Shown here: positions 17,869 through 27,220 of the stretch, in pieces
Layout: each line of letters starts with the position of its first letter
Position numbering within the stretch: position 1 is the first letter of the stretch
Origin: DAOUJI01 sp965237875
GTDB taxonomy: Bacteria; Chloroflexota; Dehalococcoidia; Lucifugimonadales; JAGWBF01
Reading direction: 5' to 3'
Assembly: GCA_965237875.1 (NCBI GenBank)
Contig: CBDEGP010000002.1
Span: 1,550,001-1,614,000 of the forward strand
DNA: 64,000 nt
Made by a program: the position numbers and the translations under genes
Notes under the pieces: model-generated
The model's database searches: none
Seen by the model: only the letters and a program-made list of their open reading frames with translations
What the model was told of the DNA's origin: nothing

Positions 17869-18777
17869 TTACTCGCGGCTGCCGCGTAACCTGGGGTCCC
17901 AAATATCCCGGAGTGCATCGCCCAGCACATTAAAGGCGAATACCACCAGGCCGATCGCGATCGCTGGGAATATCACGAGGGTTGGCGCGTTTTTCACGAA
18001 ACGGAAGGTCTGGCCGGCCATCATCCCACCCCAAGAAGGCTCCTCCGGAGGCGCTCCGAGACCCAAGAAGCTGAGGGAGGTCTCTATGATGATGGCGGCG
18101 CCGAGAGAGATGGAGGCCATGATGATGACGAGAGCCATGCAATTGGGAACGATGTGCCTTAGGAGAAACCGCCCGTAGCCGACGCCCACAGCCCTGGCGG
18201 CCATGGCGTAGTCCATCCCACTAATGGAGAGGGCTTGGGCGCGAACGGCGCGGGTGGTTGGAGATATGATGGTAATGGTTATAGCTGCAATCACGTTCTC
18301 GAGAGAGGCTCCCATAGTGGCCATAATGGCCATGGCCAGAATGATGCTGGGAAAGGCCATAAGGGCGTCAATGACACGCTGAAGCGCCAGGTCCAGGATT
18401 CCGCCGCTCGTGGCGCTGACGACCCCCAAAACTGTGCCGATGGTAACCCCGGCGAGGGTTGACACCAGACTGACGTAGAGGGTGATGCGCGCCCCGTAGA
18501 TCAGGCGGCTCAGCACATCGCGGCCGACTTGGTCTCCCCCGGCCGGGTACCCCTCGGCGCCAACGCCGGCGAACACAGCCTTCCGGTTGATCTGGTAAGG
18601 GTCAGCGGGAGCGATAAGGGGAGCAAAGGCGCCCATAAGTATCAGCAGAACGATGATGGCGGCTCCTACTGCACCGAGAGGCTGGCGCATCGCGAAAGAG
18701 GCCAAAAGGCGGCCAGTGGCGGAAAGTCTGCCCCAAAAGCCCAGCCGCACAATGTCAATGGTTTCCGCTCTTAACAA
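17869..18777 (-). CDS. ABC transporter permease (DppC-type)
   Basis: A 302-residue inner-membrane permease of the dipeptide/nickel class. It has the N-terminal OppC-like leader helix, about six transmembrane segments, and the EAA-loop motif AARAVGVGYGRFLLRHIVPN for ATPase docking. It closes with the usual GDALRDIWDPRLR. It pairs with the DppB-type gene 45 bases upstream and presumably with the lipoprotein that converges on it. Confidence 0.92.
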   Translation of the reverse strand: MLRAETIDIVRLGFWGRLSATGRLLASFAMRQPLGAVGAAIIVLLILMGAFAPLIAPADPYQINRKAVFAGVGAEGYPAGGDQVGRDVLSRLIYGARITLYVSLVSTLAGVTIGTVLGVVSATSGGILDLALQRVIDALMAFPSIILAMAIMATMGASLENVIAAITITIISPTTRAVRAQALSISGMDYAMAARAVGVGYGRFLLRHIVPNCMALVIIMASISLGAAIIIETSLSFLGLGAPPEEPSWGGMMAGQTFRFVKNAPTLVIFPAIAIGLVVFAFNVLGDALRDIWDPRLRGSRE

Positions 18778-18822
18778 CGCGCCCTCGCTGCTTGTCCCAC
18801 GCTAGCCTCCCGCCTCAAGGCC

Positions 18823-19782
18823 TCACTGATAGCGGATTCTGGGGTCTACCACTGGATAGAGAAGGTCAACGATAAGGTTGACCATCAGGATAATGCCAAT
18901 CATGGTCATAACAACAGCCTGGACTATGTTGTAGTCCCTTGTGGTGATGGACCCGAGGAGCAGGCGGCCCACTCCGGGCAGCTGGAATATCTCCTCTATA
19001 ATGACCGTGCCGCCGACCAGAACAGAAAACTGGAAAGAGGCCAGGGTAAACACCGGCAATATGGCGTTCTGTAGAGCGTGGCGATACACCACCGTCCGTG
19101 CTCCCAGCCCCTTGGAACGGGCGGTGCGTACATAGTCTTCCCGCAGGACCTCCAGCATACTCGATCGGGTAATTCGGGCCGTGTAGCCGATGCGGGTAAA
19201 CGACAGGGCAATGATAGGGAACCCCAGTTGCTTGAGATTGGTCAACGGCTCGTCCCAGATGTGGCGGTAACCTAAGGGTGGGAGCCATTCGAAATACCTG
19301 ACGAGAATGAAGACAATCATTATGGCGACAACGAACAGGGGGACGGTGACCCCCGTGATCGCTATCAGCCTGCCGAAGTAGTCCACCCAGGTGTTTTGAT
19401 TAACGGCGGATATAACTCCCAGAGGAATGGCCAGGACCGTGCTTAACACTAGGGAGACGATTGCCAGCTCCAACGTCAGGGGCAGCCGGTGGGCCATAGT
19501 CTGGTTGATGCTGGTGTCGTCAAACAGCGACTTGCCGAGGTCACCCCGCAGCAAGCTGAAAGCCCAGTCCCCGTATTGCACAAGCAATGGCCGGTCGGTG
19601 CCCAACTTAGCTCGGATGATCTTTAGGTCTTCCTCTGTGTAATCCGCAGTTCCCGTGGGACCTTCGAGTCTGGCGGCAGCCGGGTCGCCGGGGATAACGC
19701 GCAACATGAGAAAGGCAATGATCGAAACGAGCACAATGGTGGGGATTGCTGCGAGGATCCGCTTAACTAGGTAAGTGGTCAT
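18823..19782 (-). CDS. ABC transporter permease (DppB-type)
   Basis: A 319-residue permease of the dipeptide/nickel class. The N-terminus (LVKRILAAIPTIVLVSIIAFLMLRVIPGDPA) and the C-terminal VNLIVDLLYPVVDPRIRY are signature parts of DppB. The EAA-loop is RTARSKGLGARTVVYRHALQ. It is the first gene of the permease pair and has a good promoter upstream. Confidence 0.92.
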   Translation of the reverse strand: MTTYLVKRILAAIPTIVLVSIIAFLMLRVIPGDPAAARLEGPTGTADYTEEDLKIIRAKLGTDRPLLVQYGDWAFSLLRGDLGKSLFDDTSINQTMAHRLPLTLELAIVSLVLSTVLAIPLGVISAVNQNTWVDYFGRLIAITGVTVPLFVVAIMIVFILVRYFEWLPPLGYRHIWDEPLTNLKQLGFPIIALSFTRIGYTARITRSSMLEVLREDYVRTARSKGLGARTVVYRHALQNAILPVFTLASFQFSVLVGGTVIIEEIFQLPGVGRLLLGSITTRDYNIVQAVVMTMIGIILMVNLIVDLLYPVVDPRIRYQ

Positions 19783-20096
19783 CTGGCAGGCTACACCAGT
19801 TTAGTTAGCGGCATCGGTAGGCCAGGGTATGCCAAGATCGGGAACTTTGATCCAGGGCCACGGGCGCTGCTTGGGGGATGGGCAACTATAGCAGTCCATT
19901 TAATTAGGTGTCAATAACTGGCACATCGGCGGTTGCTTTCCACAGCGCTGCTAGCCCAAACCGGAAAACTACCCTCAAGACCTAGCGGTTAACCTGCGCC
20001 CATGCCAGGGCGACAAGGGCGTCAAGTCGGTCCCACCGGCAATGCCCGAAAACAATAAGGCGCCGCGCTCGGAGTTCTGCCTAAAGTCCCCCCGCC
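19783..20096. other. Intergenic region between SelA and the permease operon
   Basis: This gap of 314 bases holds no credible gene on either strand. It contains the promoter of the permease pair at 19885-19914. I looked for a selenocysteine tRNA next to selA and found no long acceptor/T-arm fold or CCA end. Confidence 0.6.
19885..19914 (-). promoter_or_regulatory. Promoter of the permease operon
   Basis: Read on the minus strand, a perfect TTGACA (19914-19909) and TATAGT (19890-19885) have an 18-base spacer, about 100 bases before the DppB-type ATG. This is one of the best consensus promoters in the window. Confidence 0.65.
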
Positions 20097-21473
20097 CTAG
20101 CTCCCGAGGGACTCGCGGACCGCTCGGAGGAGGGTTTCCTCTTCCTCCAGAAAAACCGTGCGGGGGTCCAAGAGGACCCTGTTCTCTTCGATACGGGCCA
20201 GAACGGGCGTCGAATGACTCCGCAGGCGGTCCACCACTCCCTGGGGACCGCCCAGCATTTGAGTTTCTAGAGCAACCACCCACGTATCCAGCGTCTCTCC
20301 CGGCAGGCTTCCGCCGCCAATGGTCGAGCGGCCTCGCATCACCTGGGCGCCGCGTCCTATGACAGTCTGCCAGTGATACGCGCGGTCCTCCATCTCCCCG
20401 GCCGAGGCGGTGATCATCCTCCACACCGGCACCTTTTCCTCGGCTTCCCCCTTGATGTAGTGAAGGAGTGTGGCCACCAGCGCCGCCAAGCTTAGCTTGT
20501 CTATGCGCACCGCCCTGGCCAGCGGATGCCGTTCCAGGCGTGCTGTCAATTCCCTGGCGCCCACGACAATGCCGGACTGCGGGCCGCCCATGAGCTTATC
20601 CCCTGAAAAAAAGACCAGCCCCGCGCCGGCTGCAACCGCCTCTTGAGGCGTCGGCTCGTGGGCAAGGCCGTAGTCCTGTGTGTTCAGGAAACAGCCGCTG
20701 CCGATGTCGTGCAGCACAGGGACTCCATGCCGTGCGCCGATCCGCACCAACTCCGCCGTGTCCGGCGAGTGAGTAAAACCCTCCACCCGAAAGTTGCTGG
20801 CGTGAACTTTGAGCAAGGCGGCAGTGTTCTCAGTGATGGCCGCCTCATAGTCGGACGCATAGGTCCGGTTGGTGGTTCCCACCTCCACCAGACTGGCGCC
20901 GCTCTGGCGAAGAACGTCGGGTATGCGGAACCCGCCTCCGATCTCCACCTCTTCCCCTCGGGAGACGATCACTTCTTTGCCGGAGGCCAAGGCCGAGAGG
21001 CCCAAGAGGACTGCTGAGGCGTTGTTGTTCACGACAATGGCCGCTTCAGCTCCCGTTAGGTGCCTGAGAATATGCTGAACGTGGGCTTGCCTGCTGCCCC
21101 GGCGTCCGTCGTCCAGGTCCAACTCCAGGTTGGAGTACCCTTCGGACGCCTGCAGTATGGCCTCCATAGACTCCAGGCTAAGGGGCGCCCTGCCCAAGTT
21201 GGTGTGGATTATGACGCCCGTCGCGTTGATTACGGGGACGGGGTTGACCTTGCCCAGCCTCTCCACTCTGGCCGCCACCTGATTAGTGATCCGCTCGGCG
21301 GTGATGGGCTGTCCTCTATTATTCCCGTCTGATTCGTCTATGGCCCTGCGGACCCGGTCGATCTCTTCCCGCACCAGCGTGGTCAGCCACTCCCTGGAAT
21401 ACTCGCTGTTCAGGGCACGAATCGAACGGCTGGAAAGGATGCTTTCAACACTGGGGAGATCGCGGTACTGCAT
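20097..21473 (-). CDS. selA: L-seryl-tRNA(Sec) selenium transferase
   Basis: A 458-residue SelA, the PLP enzyme that converts seryl-tRNA(Sec) to selenocysteinyl-tRNA(Sec) with selenophosphate. The N-terminal LPSVESIL tRNA-contact part, VINATGVIIHTNLGRAPLS and GRRGSR motifs, and the PLP Lys293 in SGDKLMGGPQ are all present. Length is normal for bacterial SelA. selB, selC and selD are not adjacent. Its presence implies that some UGA codons in this genome encode selenocysteine, which fits the UGA-containing peroxiredoxin at 61495-61962. Confidence 0.95.
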   Translation of the reverse strand: MQYRDLPSVESILSSRSIRALNSEYSREWLTTLVREEIDRVRRAIDESDGNNRGQPITAERITNQVAARVERLGKVNPVPVINATGVIIHTNLGRAPLSLESMEAILQASEGYSNLELDLDDGRRGSRQAHVQHILRHLTGAEAAIVVNNNASAVLLGLSALASGKEVIVSRGEEVEIGGGFRIPDVLRQSGASLVEVGTTNRTYASDYEAAITENTAALLKVHASNFRVEGFTHSPDTAELVRIGARHGVPVLHDIGSGCFLNTQDYGLAHEPTPQEAVAAGAGLVFFSGDKLMGGPQSGIVVGARELTARLERHPLARAVRIDKLSLAALVATLLHYIKGEAEEKVPVWRMITASAGEMEDRAYHWQTVIGRGAQVMRGRSTIGGGSLPGETLDTWVVALETQMLGGPQGVVDRLRSHSTPVLARIEENRVLLDPRTVFLEEEETLLRAVRESLGS

Positions 21474-21603
21474 GGAGGATGTCCACCTCTGGGAGGGGTA
21501 TTATCCCTATTCTAACACGGGGCCCGTCGTGAAAGCCTTGGGTCGGGAATCAACCGCCAAAGCAATGCCCGTCGGGGCCGCGGATGGGGCGAGAAACCAG
21601 GTG

Positions 21604-22053
21604 TTAGGCGTCCGCCCGTATGGCCTCGGCCGAAGGTTCGACTCTCACGATGTCTCCCACACGGAACTCGCCGCCGTTCAGGACCATGGCGAGTATGCCT
21701 CTCCTGCCCTGCAGCCTGTCGCGCAGACCGGGCCTTATCTCGTCCATGCGGCCGCACGGCTCGCAGTCGCCGGTGGCCTCCATGGTCACCTCTTCACCGA
21801 TGAAGAAGACCTGCCCGGGGCGGACACTGCTCAGGTCCACGCCCTCGACGGTGATGTTCTCCTTGATCTCTCCCGGAGAAAGCTCCAGCAGGTCCAGCGT
21901 TTCCCTGTCCATTATCAGGACCTGCCGCGCGAAACCCCTCTGGGCGTGCAGGTCTCCCTCGATGCCCACGTCGGCGATGGCCGTCGCCGCTTCCGTGGGC
22001 GTCATGGGCTGACGCCGCTCTTTGCAAAGCTGAATAGCCAGAACTTTTCCCAT
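21604..22053 (-). CDS. MOSC domain protein
   Basis: A 149-residue stand-alone MOSC domain, a beta-barrel related to the C-terminal domain of molybdenum-cofactor sulfurases. The core GIEGDLHAQRGFARQVLIMD and GENITV-like (KENITVEGVDLS) parts are present, and the conserved Cys is in the CEPCGRMDE segment. Such proteins are thought to handle sulfur at the molybdenum cofactor. I start at the ATG at 22053; an in-frame GTG at 22068 is possible. XdhC and MocA-like cofactor genes lie 4-6 kb away. Confidence 0.82.
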   Translation of the reverse strand: MGKVLAIQLCKERRQPMTPTEAATAIADVGIEGDLHAQRGFARQVLIMDRETLDLLELSPGEIKENITVEGVDLSSVRPGQVFFIGEEVTMEATGDCEPCGRMDEIRPGLRDRLQGRRGILAMVLNGGEFRVGDIVRVEPSAEAIRADA

Positions 22054-22180
22054 ACCGTCGTGGGCCACGCGATTGCCCCCCTCTATACGCCTATACGCCT
22101 GGAAGCCCCAGCTAAGACTATCACATTATAGGAACGTGGTGTAGAATTGTCACGTCTCACAACCGTTGCTGGAGGGCTGC

Positions 22181-23032
22181 ATGGCTGGCGAAATGATCAA
22201 AGTGGAACGTAAGGATGGGGTGCTCATCATAACGATGGACGACCCGCCTACGCGCAATTCTCTGGGAGCGGACATGACCGCGCAGATAAGAGCCGAGTTG
22301 GACCGCTTCGAGCAGGACCCGGACGACCGTGTGCTGCTCCTCACCGGCGCCGACCCCGCCTTCTGCTCCGGCGCCAACGTCCGACGAATGGACCGGGAGG
22401 CCCAGCAGCGATCGGACGAGCCGCCCGCGGAAAAAGCGGAACTGCCCTGGGGCAAGATGGAAAAGCGGTTCGGGTCTCGCGCCGAATCGGATGAAGCCTG
22501 GCGCGTGGGCAACTTCCCCCTTCGCATCCACGACCTCCAGAAGCCGTCCATCGCCGCCGTCAACGGCTACGCCATGGGAGTCGGAATGGGTATCTCCCTT
22601 GCCTGCGACATACGCCTGGCTTCGGAAAACGCCGTCTTTTCAGAAGCTTTCGTTCTCAGGGGGCTGATACCCGGAGACGGCAGCTGCTGGCAGCTTCCGC
22701 GGCTTATCGGTCTGAGCAACACGCTGCTCATACAATACACAGGAGACAGAATAGACGGGAACGAGGCCTATCGTTTGGGGTTGGCCAGCAGGGTATACCC
22801 CCACGATGAGTTGATGCCCGCGGCTATGGAGTTGGCTGCCAGACTTGCCAACGGCCCCACTCAGGCAATGTCCTTGATCAAATACCTGGTTAGAAAGTCC
22901 ATGGACGTGAGCCTGGAAGAGAGCCTGGAGATGGGCCACGCCGCACAGGACATCGCCAGAAGCACCGAGGACCACAAGGAGGCCGTCAGGGCTTTCGTGG
23001 AAAAACGGAAACCTGCTTTCAAAGGCCGTTAA
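22181..23032 (+). CDS. Enoyl-CoA hydratase/isomerase family protein
   Basis: A 283-residue crotonase-fold protein. Oxyanion-hole segments are FCSGANV and GYAMGVGMG; SEAFVLRGLIPGDG holds the usual active-site region, with SEAF and Asp in PGDG. It would hydrate or isomerise an acyl-CoA thioester; the substrate is unknown. I chose the ATG at 22181 because GGAGGG lies four bases before it; an upstream TTG at 22166 has no such site. A 40-residue charged insert (EAQQRSDEPPAEKAE) follows the first oxyanion motif. Confidence 0.9.
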   Translation: MAGEMIKVERKDGVLIITMDDPPTRNSLGADMTAQIRAELDRFEQDPDDRVLLLTGADPAFCSGANVRRMDREAQQRSDEPPAEKAELPWGKMEKRFGSRAESDEAWRVGNFPLRIHDLQKPSIAAVNGYAMGVGMGISLACDIRLASENAVFSEAFVLRGLIPGDGSCWQLPRLIGLSNTLLIQYTGDRIDGNEAYRLGLASRVYPHDELMPAAMELAARLANGPTQAMSLIKYLVRKSMDVSLEESLEMGHAAQDIARSTEDHKEAVRAFVEKRKPAFKGR

Positions 23033-23146
23033 AGTCGCGGAGCTTGCCCTGGAATCACAAGAGTGGCCAGGGTGTAACATGAGGGACAGAGACTGGAGGA
23101 GGCATACCGCCCTTCAGGAAGCCCAGCTTCATTCCAGGCAAAAGTT

Positions 23147-25177
23147 ATGTTAAGCGGTCGCTATAGATACAGCAGGTGGGACGGCTCGCAGGACGTCTTC
23201 CAGATGGACGCCGATGAGCTTATGGACCATCTGTCCAACGACGTCCTCGCCGACGGAGACGTGTTCCGCGCTCTGAGGGAGATGATGCGCCGGGGCATAA
23301 AGGACGAGTCCGGACGGCAGATGCCCGGCCTTCGGGACCTCCTGGAACGGCTGAAGGATAGGCGAAAAGAGCAGCTCCAGCGGTACAACATGGACTCGGT
23401 TATGGAGGACATCAAAGAGCGGCTCAAGGATGTCCTGAAGACCGAACGAGAAGGAATCGGGAAACGCCTCGATGAAGCCGCATCGAAGACCAACGATGCC
23501 GAAGGCCCCGAACGGGCCCAGATGGAGCAACTGACCAAGCTGCTGGAGCAGAGGGCCCAACGCAACCTGGAGAAGCTGGACGCCCTGCCCGAAAGCGCCG
23601 GCGGCGCCATACAGGAGCTCATGGAGTACGACTTCATGGACCCCGAGGCCCAGCGCAAGTTCCAGGAACTCCTCGACATGCTGCGGAGCCAGATGGCCCA
23701 GAACCTGTCCCAGGACATGCTGCAGCGACTGAAGGACATGTCCCCCGACGACATGGCCGCCATGCGGGACATGCTAAGCCAGCTGAACCAAATGCTCCAG
23801 GACCAGGCCGACGGGCAGCAGCCCGATTTCGACGGGTTCATGCAGCAGTACGGCCAGATGTTCGGCCCGAACCCGCCCCAGAGCCTGGAAGAGCTCATGC
23901 AGCACATGCTGCAACAGATGGCCCAGATGCAATCTATGATGGACAGCATGTCTCCGGAGACTCGAAGGGAGCTTGAGGAGGCGTTGAACTCCGTCCTAGA
24001 CCCCGAAATGCAGCGTCAGATGGCCCAGCTGGCCTCGCTGATGGAACGTCTGATGCCCATGGACGAGCTGAGACGCCAGTACCCCTTCCTGGGAGAAGAA
24101 AACCTCACCCTGGACCAGGCTATGGAGCTGATGTCGGACCTCCAGAGCATGGATGAACTGGAAAAAGCCATCAGGCAGACTATAAGGTCCGGGAACCCCG
24201 AAGACCTGGACCCCCAACAGCTGGAGGAGCAACTGGGTGAAGAGGCCCGGAAGGCCTGGGAGCAGCTGCAAAGGCTAATGGAGCAGCTGAAGGAAGCGGG
24301 CTATATCACCGACGGCGCCCGGCCTGACCTCACCGCCAAAGCCATCCGGCGCATCGGCCAGAGGGCGCTGAGAGAGGTCTTCGTCAACCTCAAGAAGGAC
24401 CGCATGGGCAACCATGAGCTTGACAGCCGAGGGGGAGGCGGGGACACCATAGCCGAGACCAAGACCTACGAGTTTGGCGACCCCTTCCAGCTGGACCTGA
24501 ACACAACCGTGAAGAACGCCATAGCCAGGACCGGGCCTGAATTGCCGGTGCGGCTGACACCCGGCGACTTTGAGATATACCGGAACGAGCACATGACCCG
24601 GGCCGCCACCGTCGTGCTCCTCGACCAGAGCCGGTCTATGGGGCTTTTCGGAAGTTTCCACGCCGCCAAGAAGGTGGCTATGGCCCTGTTTGCTCTCATA
24701 CACAGCCAGTTTCCCAGGGACAACCTCTACGTGGTGGGTTTCTCCGACTACGCTGTGGAAATCAAAGAAGAGGAGCTTGCCAAGTCCAACTGGAACTCCT
24801 GGGTCTCGGGCACCAACATCCACCACGCACTGATGCTTTCCCGAAAGCTCCTGTCCAAGGAAAAGGGCGGCTCTCGCCAGATACTGCTTATCACCGACGG
24901 GGAACCTACGGCCTACCTGGAGGGCAACCAGTCCCTCTTCAGCTATCCGCCCAGCTACAAGACCATCATGGAGACCCTGAAGGAGGCCCGGCGGTGCACA
25001 CAGGAAGGCATCGTCATCAACACCTTCATGTTGGAGAACAACTACCAGCTGATGGACTTCGTAGACAGGATGACGCGCATCAACCGCGGCAGAGCCTTCT
25101 ACAGCGCTCCCGACAAGCTGGGAGAGTTCGTCCTGGTGGATTACGTCAACAACCGCCGCAAGCTCGTGAACCGGTAA
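23147..25177 (+). CDS. VWA domain protein with Met/Gln-rich helical region
   Basis: A 676-residue protein. The C-terminal third is a von Willebrand A domain with the MIDAS motif DQSRSMG starting at Asp493, then SGTNIHHAL and LITDGEP. The first 450 residues are helical and highly charged, with a Met/Gln-rich block near 170-310. Similar proteins (ChlD/CoxE-like) usually partner a MoxR-type AAA ATPase in metal insertion or complex remodelling, but no such ATPase is in this window. No signal peptide is seen, so it is cytoplasmic. Confidence 0.82.
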   Translation: MLSGRYRYSRWDGSQDVFQMDADELMDHLSNDVLADGDVFRALREMMRRGIKDESGRQMPGLRDLLERLKDRRKEQLQRYNMDSVMEDIKERLKDVLKTEREGIGKRLDEAASKTNDAEGPERAQMEQLTKLLEQRAQRNLEKLDALPESAGGAIQELMEYDFMDPEAQRKFQELLDMLRSQMAQNLSQDMLQRLKDMSPDDMAAMRDMLSQLNQMLQDQADGQQPDFDGFMQQYGQMFGPNPPQSLEELMQHMLQQMAQMQSMMDSMSPETRRELEEALNSVLDPEMQRQMAQLASLMERLMPMDELRRQYPFLGEENLTLDQAMELMSDLQSMDELEKAIRQTIRSGNPEDLDPQQLEEQLGEEARKAWEQLQRLMEQLKEAGYITDGARPDLTAKAIRRIGQRALREVFVNLKKDRMGNHELDSRGGGGDTIAETKTYEFGDPFQLDLNTTVKNAIARTGPELPVRLTPGDFEIYRNEHMTRAATVVLLDQSRSMGLFGSFHAAKKVAMALFALIHSQFPRDNLYVVGFSDYAVEIKEEELAKSNWNSWVSGTNIHHALMLSRKLLSKEKGGSRQILLITDGEPTAYLEGNQSLFSYPPSYKTIMETLKEARRCTQEGIVINTFMLENNYQLMDFVDRMTRINRGRAFYSAPDKLGEFVLVDYVNNRRKLVNR

Positions 25178-25306
25178 CAGCCCTGCCACCCCGCCTCAGA
25201 CGCACGACGATATCTGCCAGTACACACATTCACGCCTTAGCATGCATACGGAAGACAAACTCCCTCGATATTTCATTCCAGACGAGCACGACCAGTCCGT
25301 CCACCA

Positions 25307-25975
25307 ATGATTGAAGATTTCGTCAAGCTGATACCTAAATCGCTTATGGACACGCCCGGTACTGTGTTGAGAGCTGGCAGAAGGGCCTTTGAATCGCCAT
25401 CGGACTTGTACATCTTGGATTACCATCCCGGAGGGACCGCCAAAAAATACCCCGAAACTATAGGGCAACATATCAACAAGGTCCTCGACGTTGCACCGGA
25501 TTGGGTGTCCTGGAGCGACGAAAAATGGGGGACATCCGAGAAGGGTGAACACCGGATACAAAAAAGGGTGCGGCATCTATTTGCTAAGATTCATGTGAAT
25601 CCTAGAGAAACCCCGGCAGGCCTCCTGATTTACAAACGCTATCCGAGGGGCGAGCATACATCCCAGGAAGAGAAGGAATTAGCCGAGGCATGCTGGCCCT
25701 TCCATGAAGCCGTCATCGACGAGCTAGAAGTGCGCGTGGTGGTGTGCCTTGGTCAAGAATCCGGCAAACGGGTATGCAAGCAGTTGAACGCCCAAGCTAC
25801 GGGCGACAACTTTACCGAAATGAACGAGCGGAGATGGACAAGCCGCACCTACCAGAATCCCGATGGCCTGTACGTGATATCTCTTACCAATCCAAGCATC
25901 GCCAAGTGGACCAATCCGGCGGCTGACCCAACAGAATTAGTCCAGAGAGCGCTTGAGAGGGTGCGCAACAATTAG
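25307..25975 (+). CDS. Uracil-DNA-glycosylase-like fold protein (tentative)
   Basis: A 222-residue protein. The layout LDYHPGG near 40, then WVSWSDEKWG...EHRIQKRVRHLF, VVVCLGQESGKRV and a late LTNPSIAKW resembles the UDG superfamily (GxNP motif, central VLLG strand, C-terminal HPS-like motif). The match is weak, and key residues such as the catalytic Asp or Asn are not evident. Codons are less GC-rich at third positions than in neighbouring genes, hinting at recent gain. It has no clear operon partner. Confidence 0.5.
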   Translation: MIEDFVKLIPKSLMDTPGTVLRAGRRAFESPSDLYILDYHPGGTAKKYPETIGQHINKVLDVAPDWVSWSDEKWGTSEKGEHRIQKRVRHLFAKIHVNPRETPAGLLIYKRYPRGEHTSQEEKELAEACWPFHEAVIDELEVRVVVCLGQESGKRVCKQLNAQATGDNFTEMNERRWTSRTYQNPDGLYVISLTNPSIAKWTNPAADPTELVQRALERVRNN

Positions 25976-26080
25976 TACTTCATCACCGGATGGAAGGGGA
26001 GCCGAATATTTGGTATCCTTTCAATGGAACAGAGGGCGGCAGGGCATGATTTCAGACATGCCCCCAATTGAGAGAAGCGG

Positions 26081-27217
26081 ATGAGAGAGACGGTAGAAGA
26101 AGCGGCAAGGCTGCTTGAGCAGGGCGAACCCTGCGTCATGGCCACGGTGGTGCGCACCAAAGGCTCCACGCCCCAGAAACCCGGCGCCCAGCTGCTGGTG
26201 CGCAAGGATGGTTCGGGCATAGGGACCCTGGGAGGCGGCTGCGTGGAAGGGGACATCTGGTACGCAGCCAAGGAAATACTGCGCAAGGGCGCCGGTCCCG
26301 AGTACAAGGATTACTTGCTCAACGAGGACATCGCCGCAAGGGACGGGCTGGTCTGCGGCGGGTCCATGTACTTCTTCCTGGAACCTCTGCGAGGACCGGG
26401 GAACTTCCTACCCTACGCCACGGAGATGATGGAGGCCTACGAGAGCGGGCGCCCCGTCAGCGTCGCCACCGTGGTCAGGTCCGATTCGGGCCGGGGAGAG
26501 ATGGGAGCCAGGTTGCTGCTCAGGGAGGACGGGTCCACGAAAGGCGGCCTGGGAGACGAGGAGCTGGACCGCATGGCCCTGGAAACCGCAAGGCAGGTGG
26601 CCGACCTCGGAAACAACAAGGACCTGATGACCCACGACGGGGTTGAGATTTTCGTGGAAGGGATCACCACGCCTCCCACCCTCGTCTTGGTGGGCGGGGG
26701 CCACGTGGCCAGGGCCACCTACAACCTGGCCGTCATGCTGGGCTACAGGATCTACGTGGTGGACGACAGAGCGGAATTCTCCAACCCGGAGCGATTCCCG
26801 GATGCGGCGGGCACGGTCACAGTCCCCGACTATGGCCGCAGCTTCGAAAACGTCCCCATAAACGCCAACACCTTTATCCTCGTGGCGACCCGAGGCCACT
26901 GGTTCGACGACGTGGCACTTGAAGCGGCCGTCAAGACGCCGGCCAAGTACATCGGCCTGCTGGGCAGCAGACGCAAGACCATAATGATCTACCAGAGGCT
27001 GGTCCAGCTGGGCATGTCGCCCGAAAGGCTCAAGGCGGTGCACGCTCCCGTCGGCCTGGACATAGGCGCCAGGACTCCCGAGGAGCTCGCCGTGAGCGTC
27101 ATGTCCGAGATCATCATGTTCCGCCACGACGGAAAAGGCGGTCCCATGAAGATGGAAGAGCGGTACTTTGACAGGGCCGTGGGCAAAGCCCTGGCGGGCC
27201 AAGCAGCCTCAGACTGA
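26081..27217 (+). CDS. XdhC/CoxI family molybdoenzyme maturation protein
   Basis: A 378-residue XdhC-type protein. The N-terminal part has VVRTKGSTPQKPGAQLLVR and GTLGGGCVEGD. The C-terminal part is a Rossmann fold (LVLVGGGHVARATYNLAVMLGY) ending in YIGLLGSRRK. XdhC binds molybdenum cofactor, helps its sulfuration and inserts it into xanthine dehydrogenase or CO dehydrogenase-type enzymes. The MocA-like gene begins three bases after its stop. The target hydroxylase genes are not in the window. Confidence 0.92.
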   Translation: MRETVEEAARLLEQGEPCVMATVVRTKGSTPQKPGAQLLVRKDGSGIGTLGGGCVEGDIWYAAKEILRKGAGPEYKDYLLNEDIAARDGLVCGGSMYFFLEPLRGPGNFLPYATEMMEAYESGRPVSVATVVRSDSGRGEMGARLLLREDGSTKGGLGDEELDRMALETARQVADLGNNKDLMTHDGVEIFVEGITTPPTLVLVGGGHVARATYNLAVMLGYRIYVVDDRAEFSNPERFPDAAGTVTVPDYGRSFENVPINANTFILVATRGHWFDDVALEAAVKTPAKYIGLLGSRRKTIMIYQRLVQLGMSPERLKAVHAPVGLDIGARTPEELAVSVMSEIIMFRHDGKGGPMKMEERYFDRAVGKALAGQAASD

Positions 27218-27220
27218 CGC

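Noticed and set aside
21640..21660. GGTTCGACTCTC resembling a tRNA T-arm
   Set aside because: It lies inside the MOSC gene and no acceptor stem or anticodon arm fits around it.
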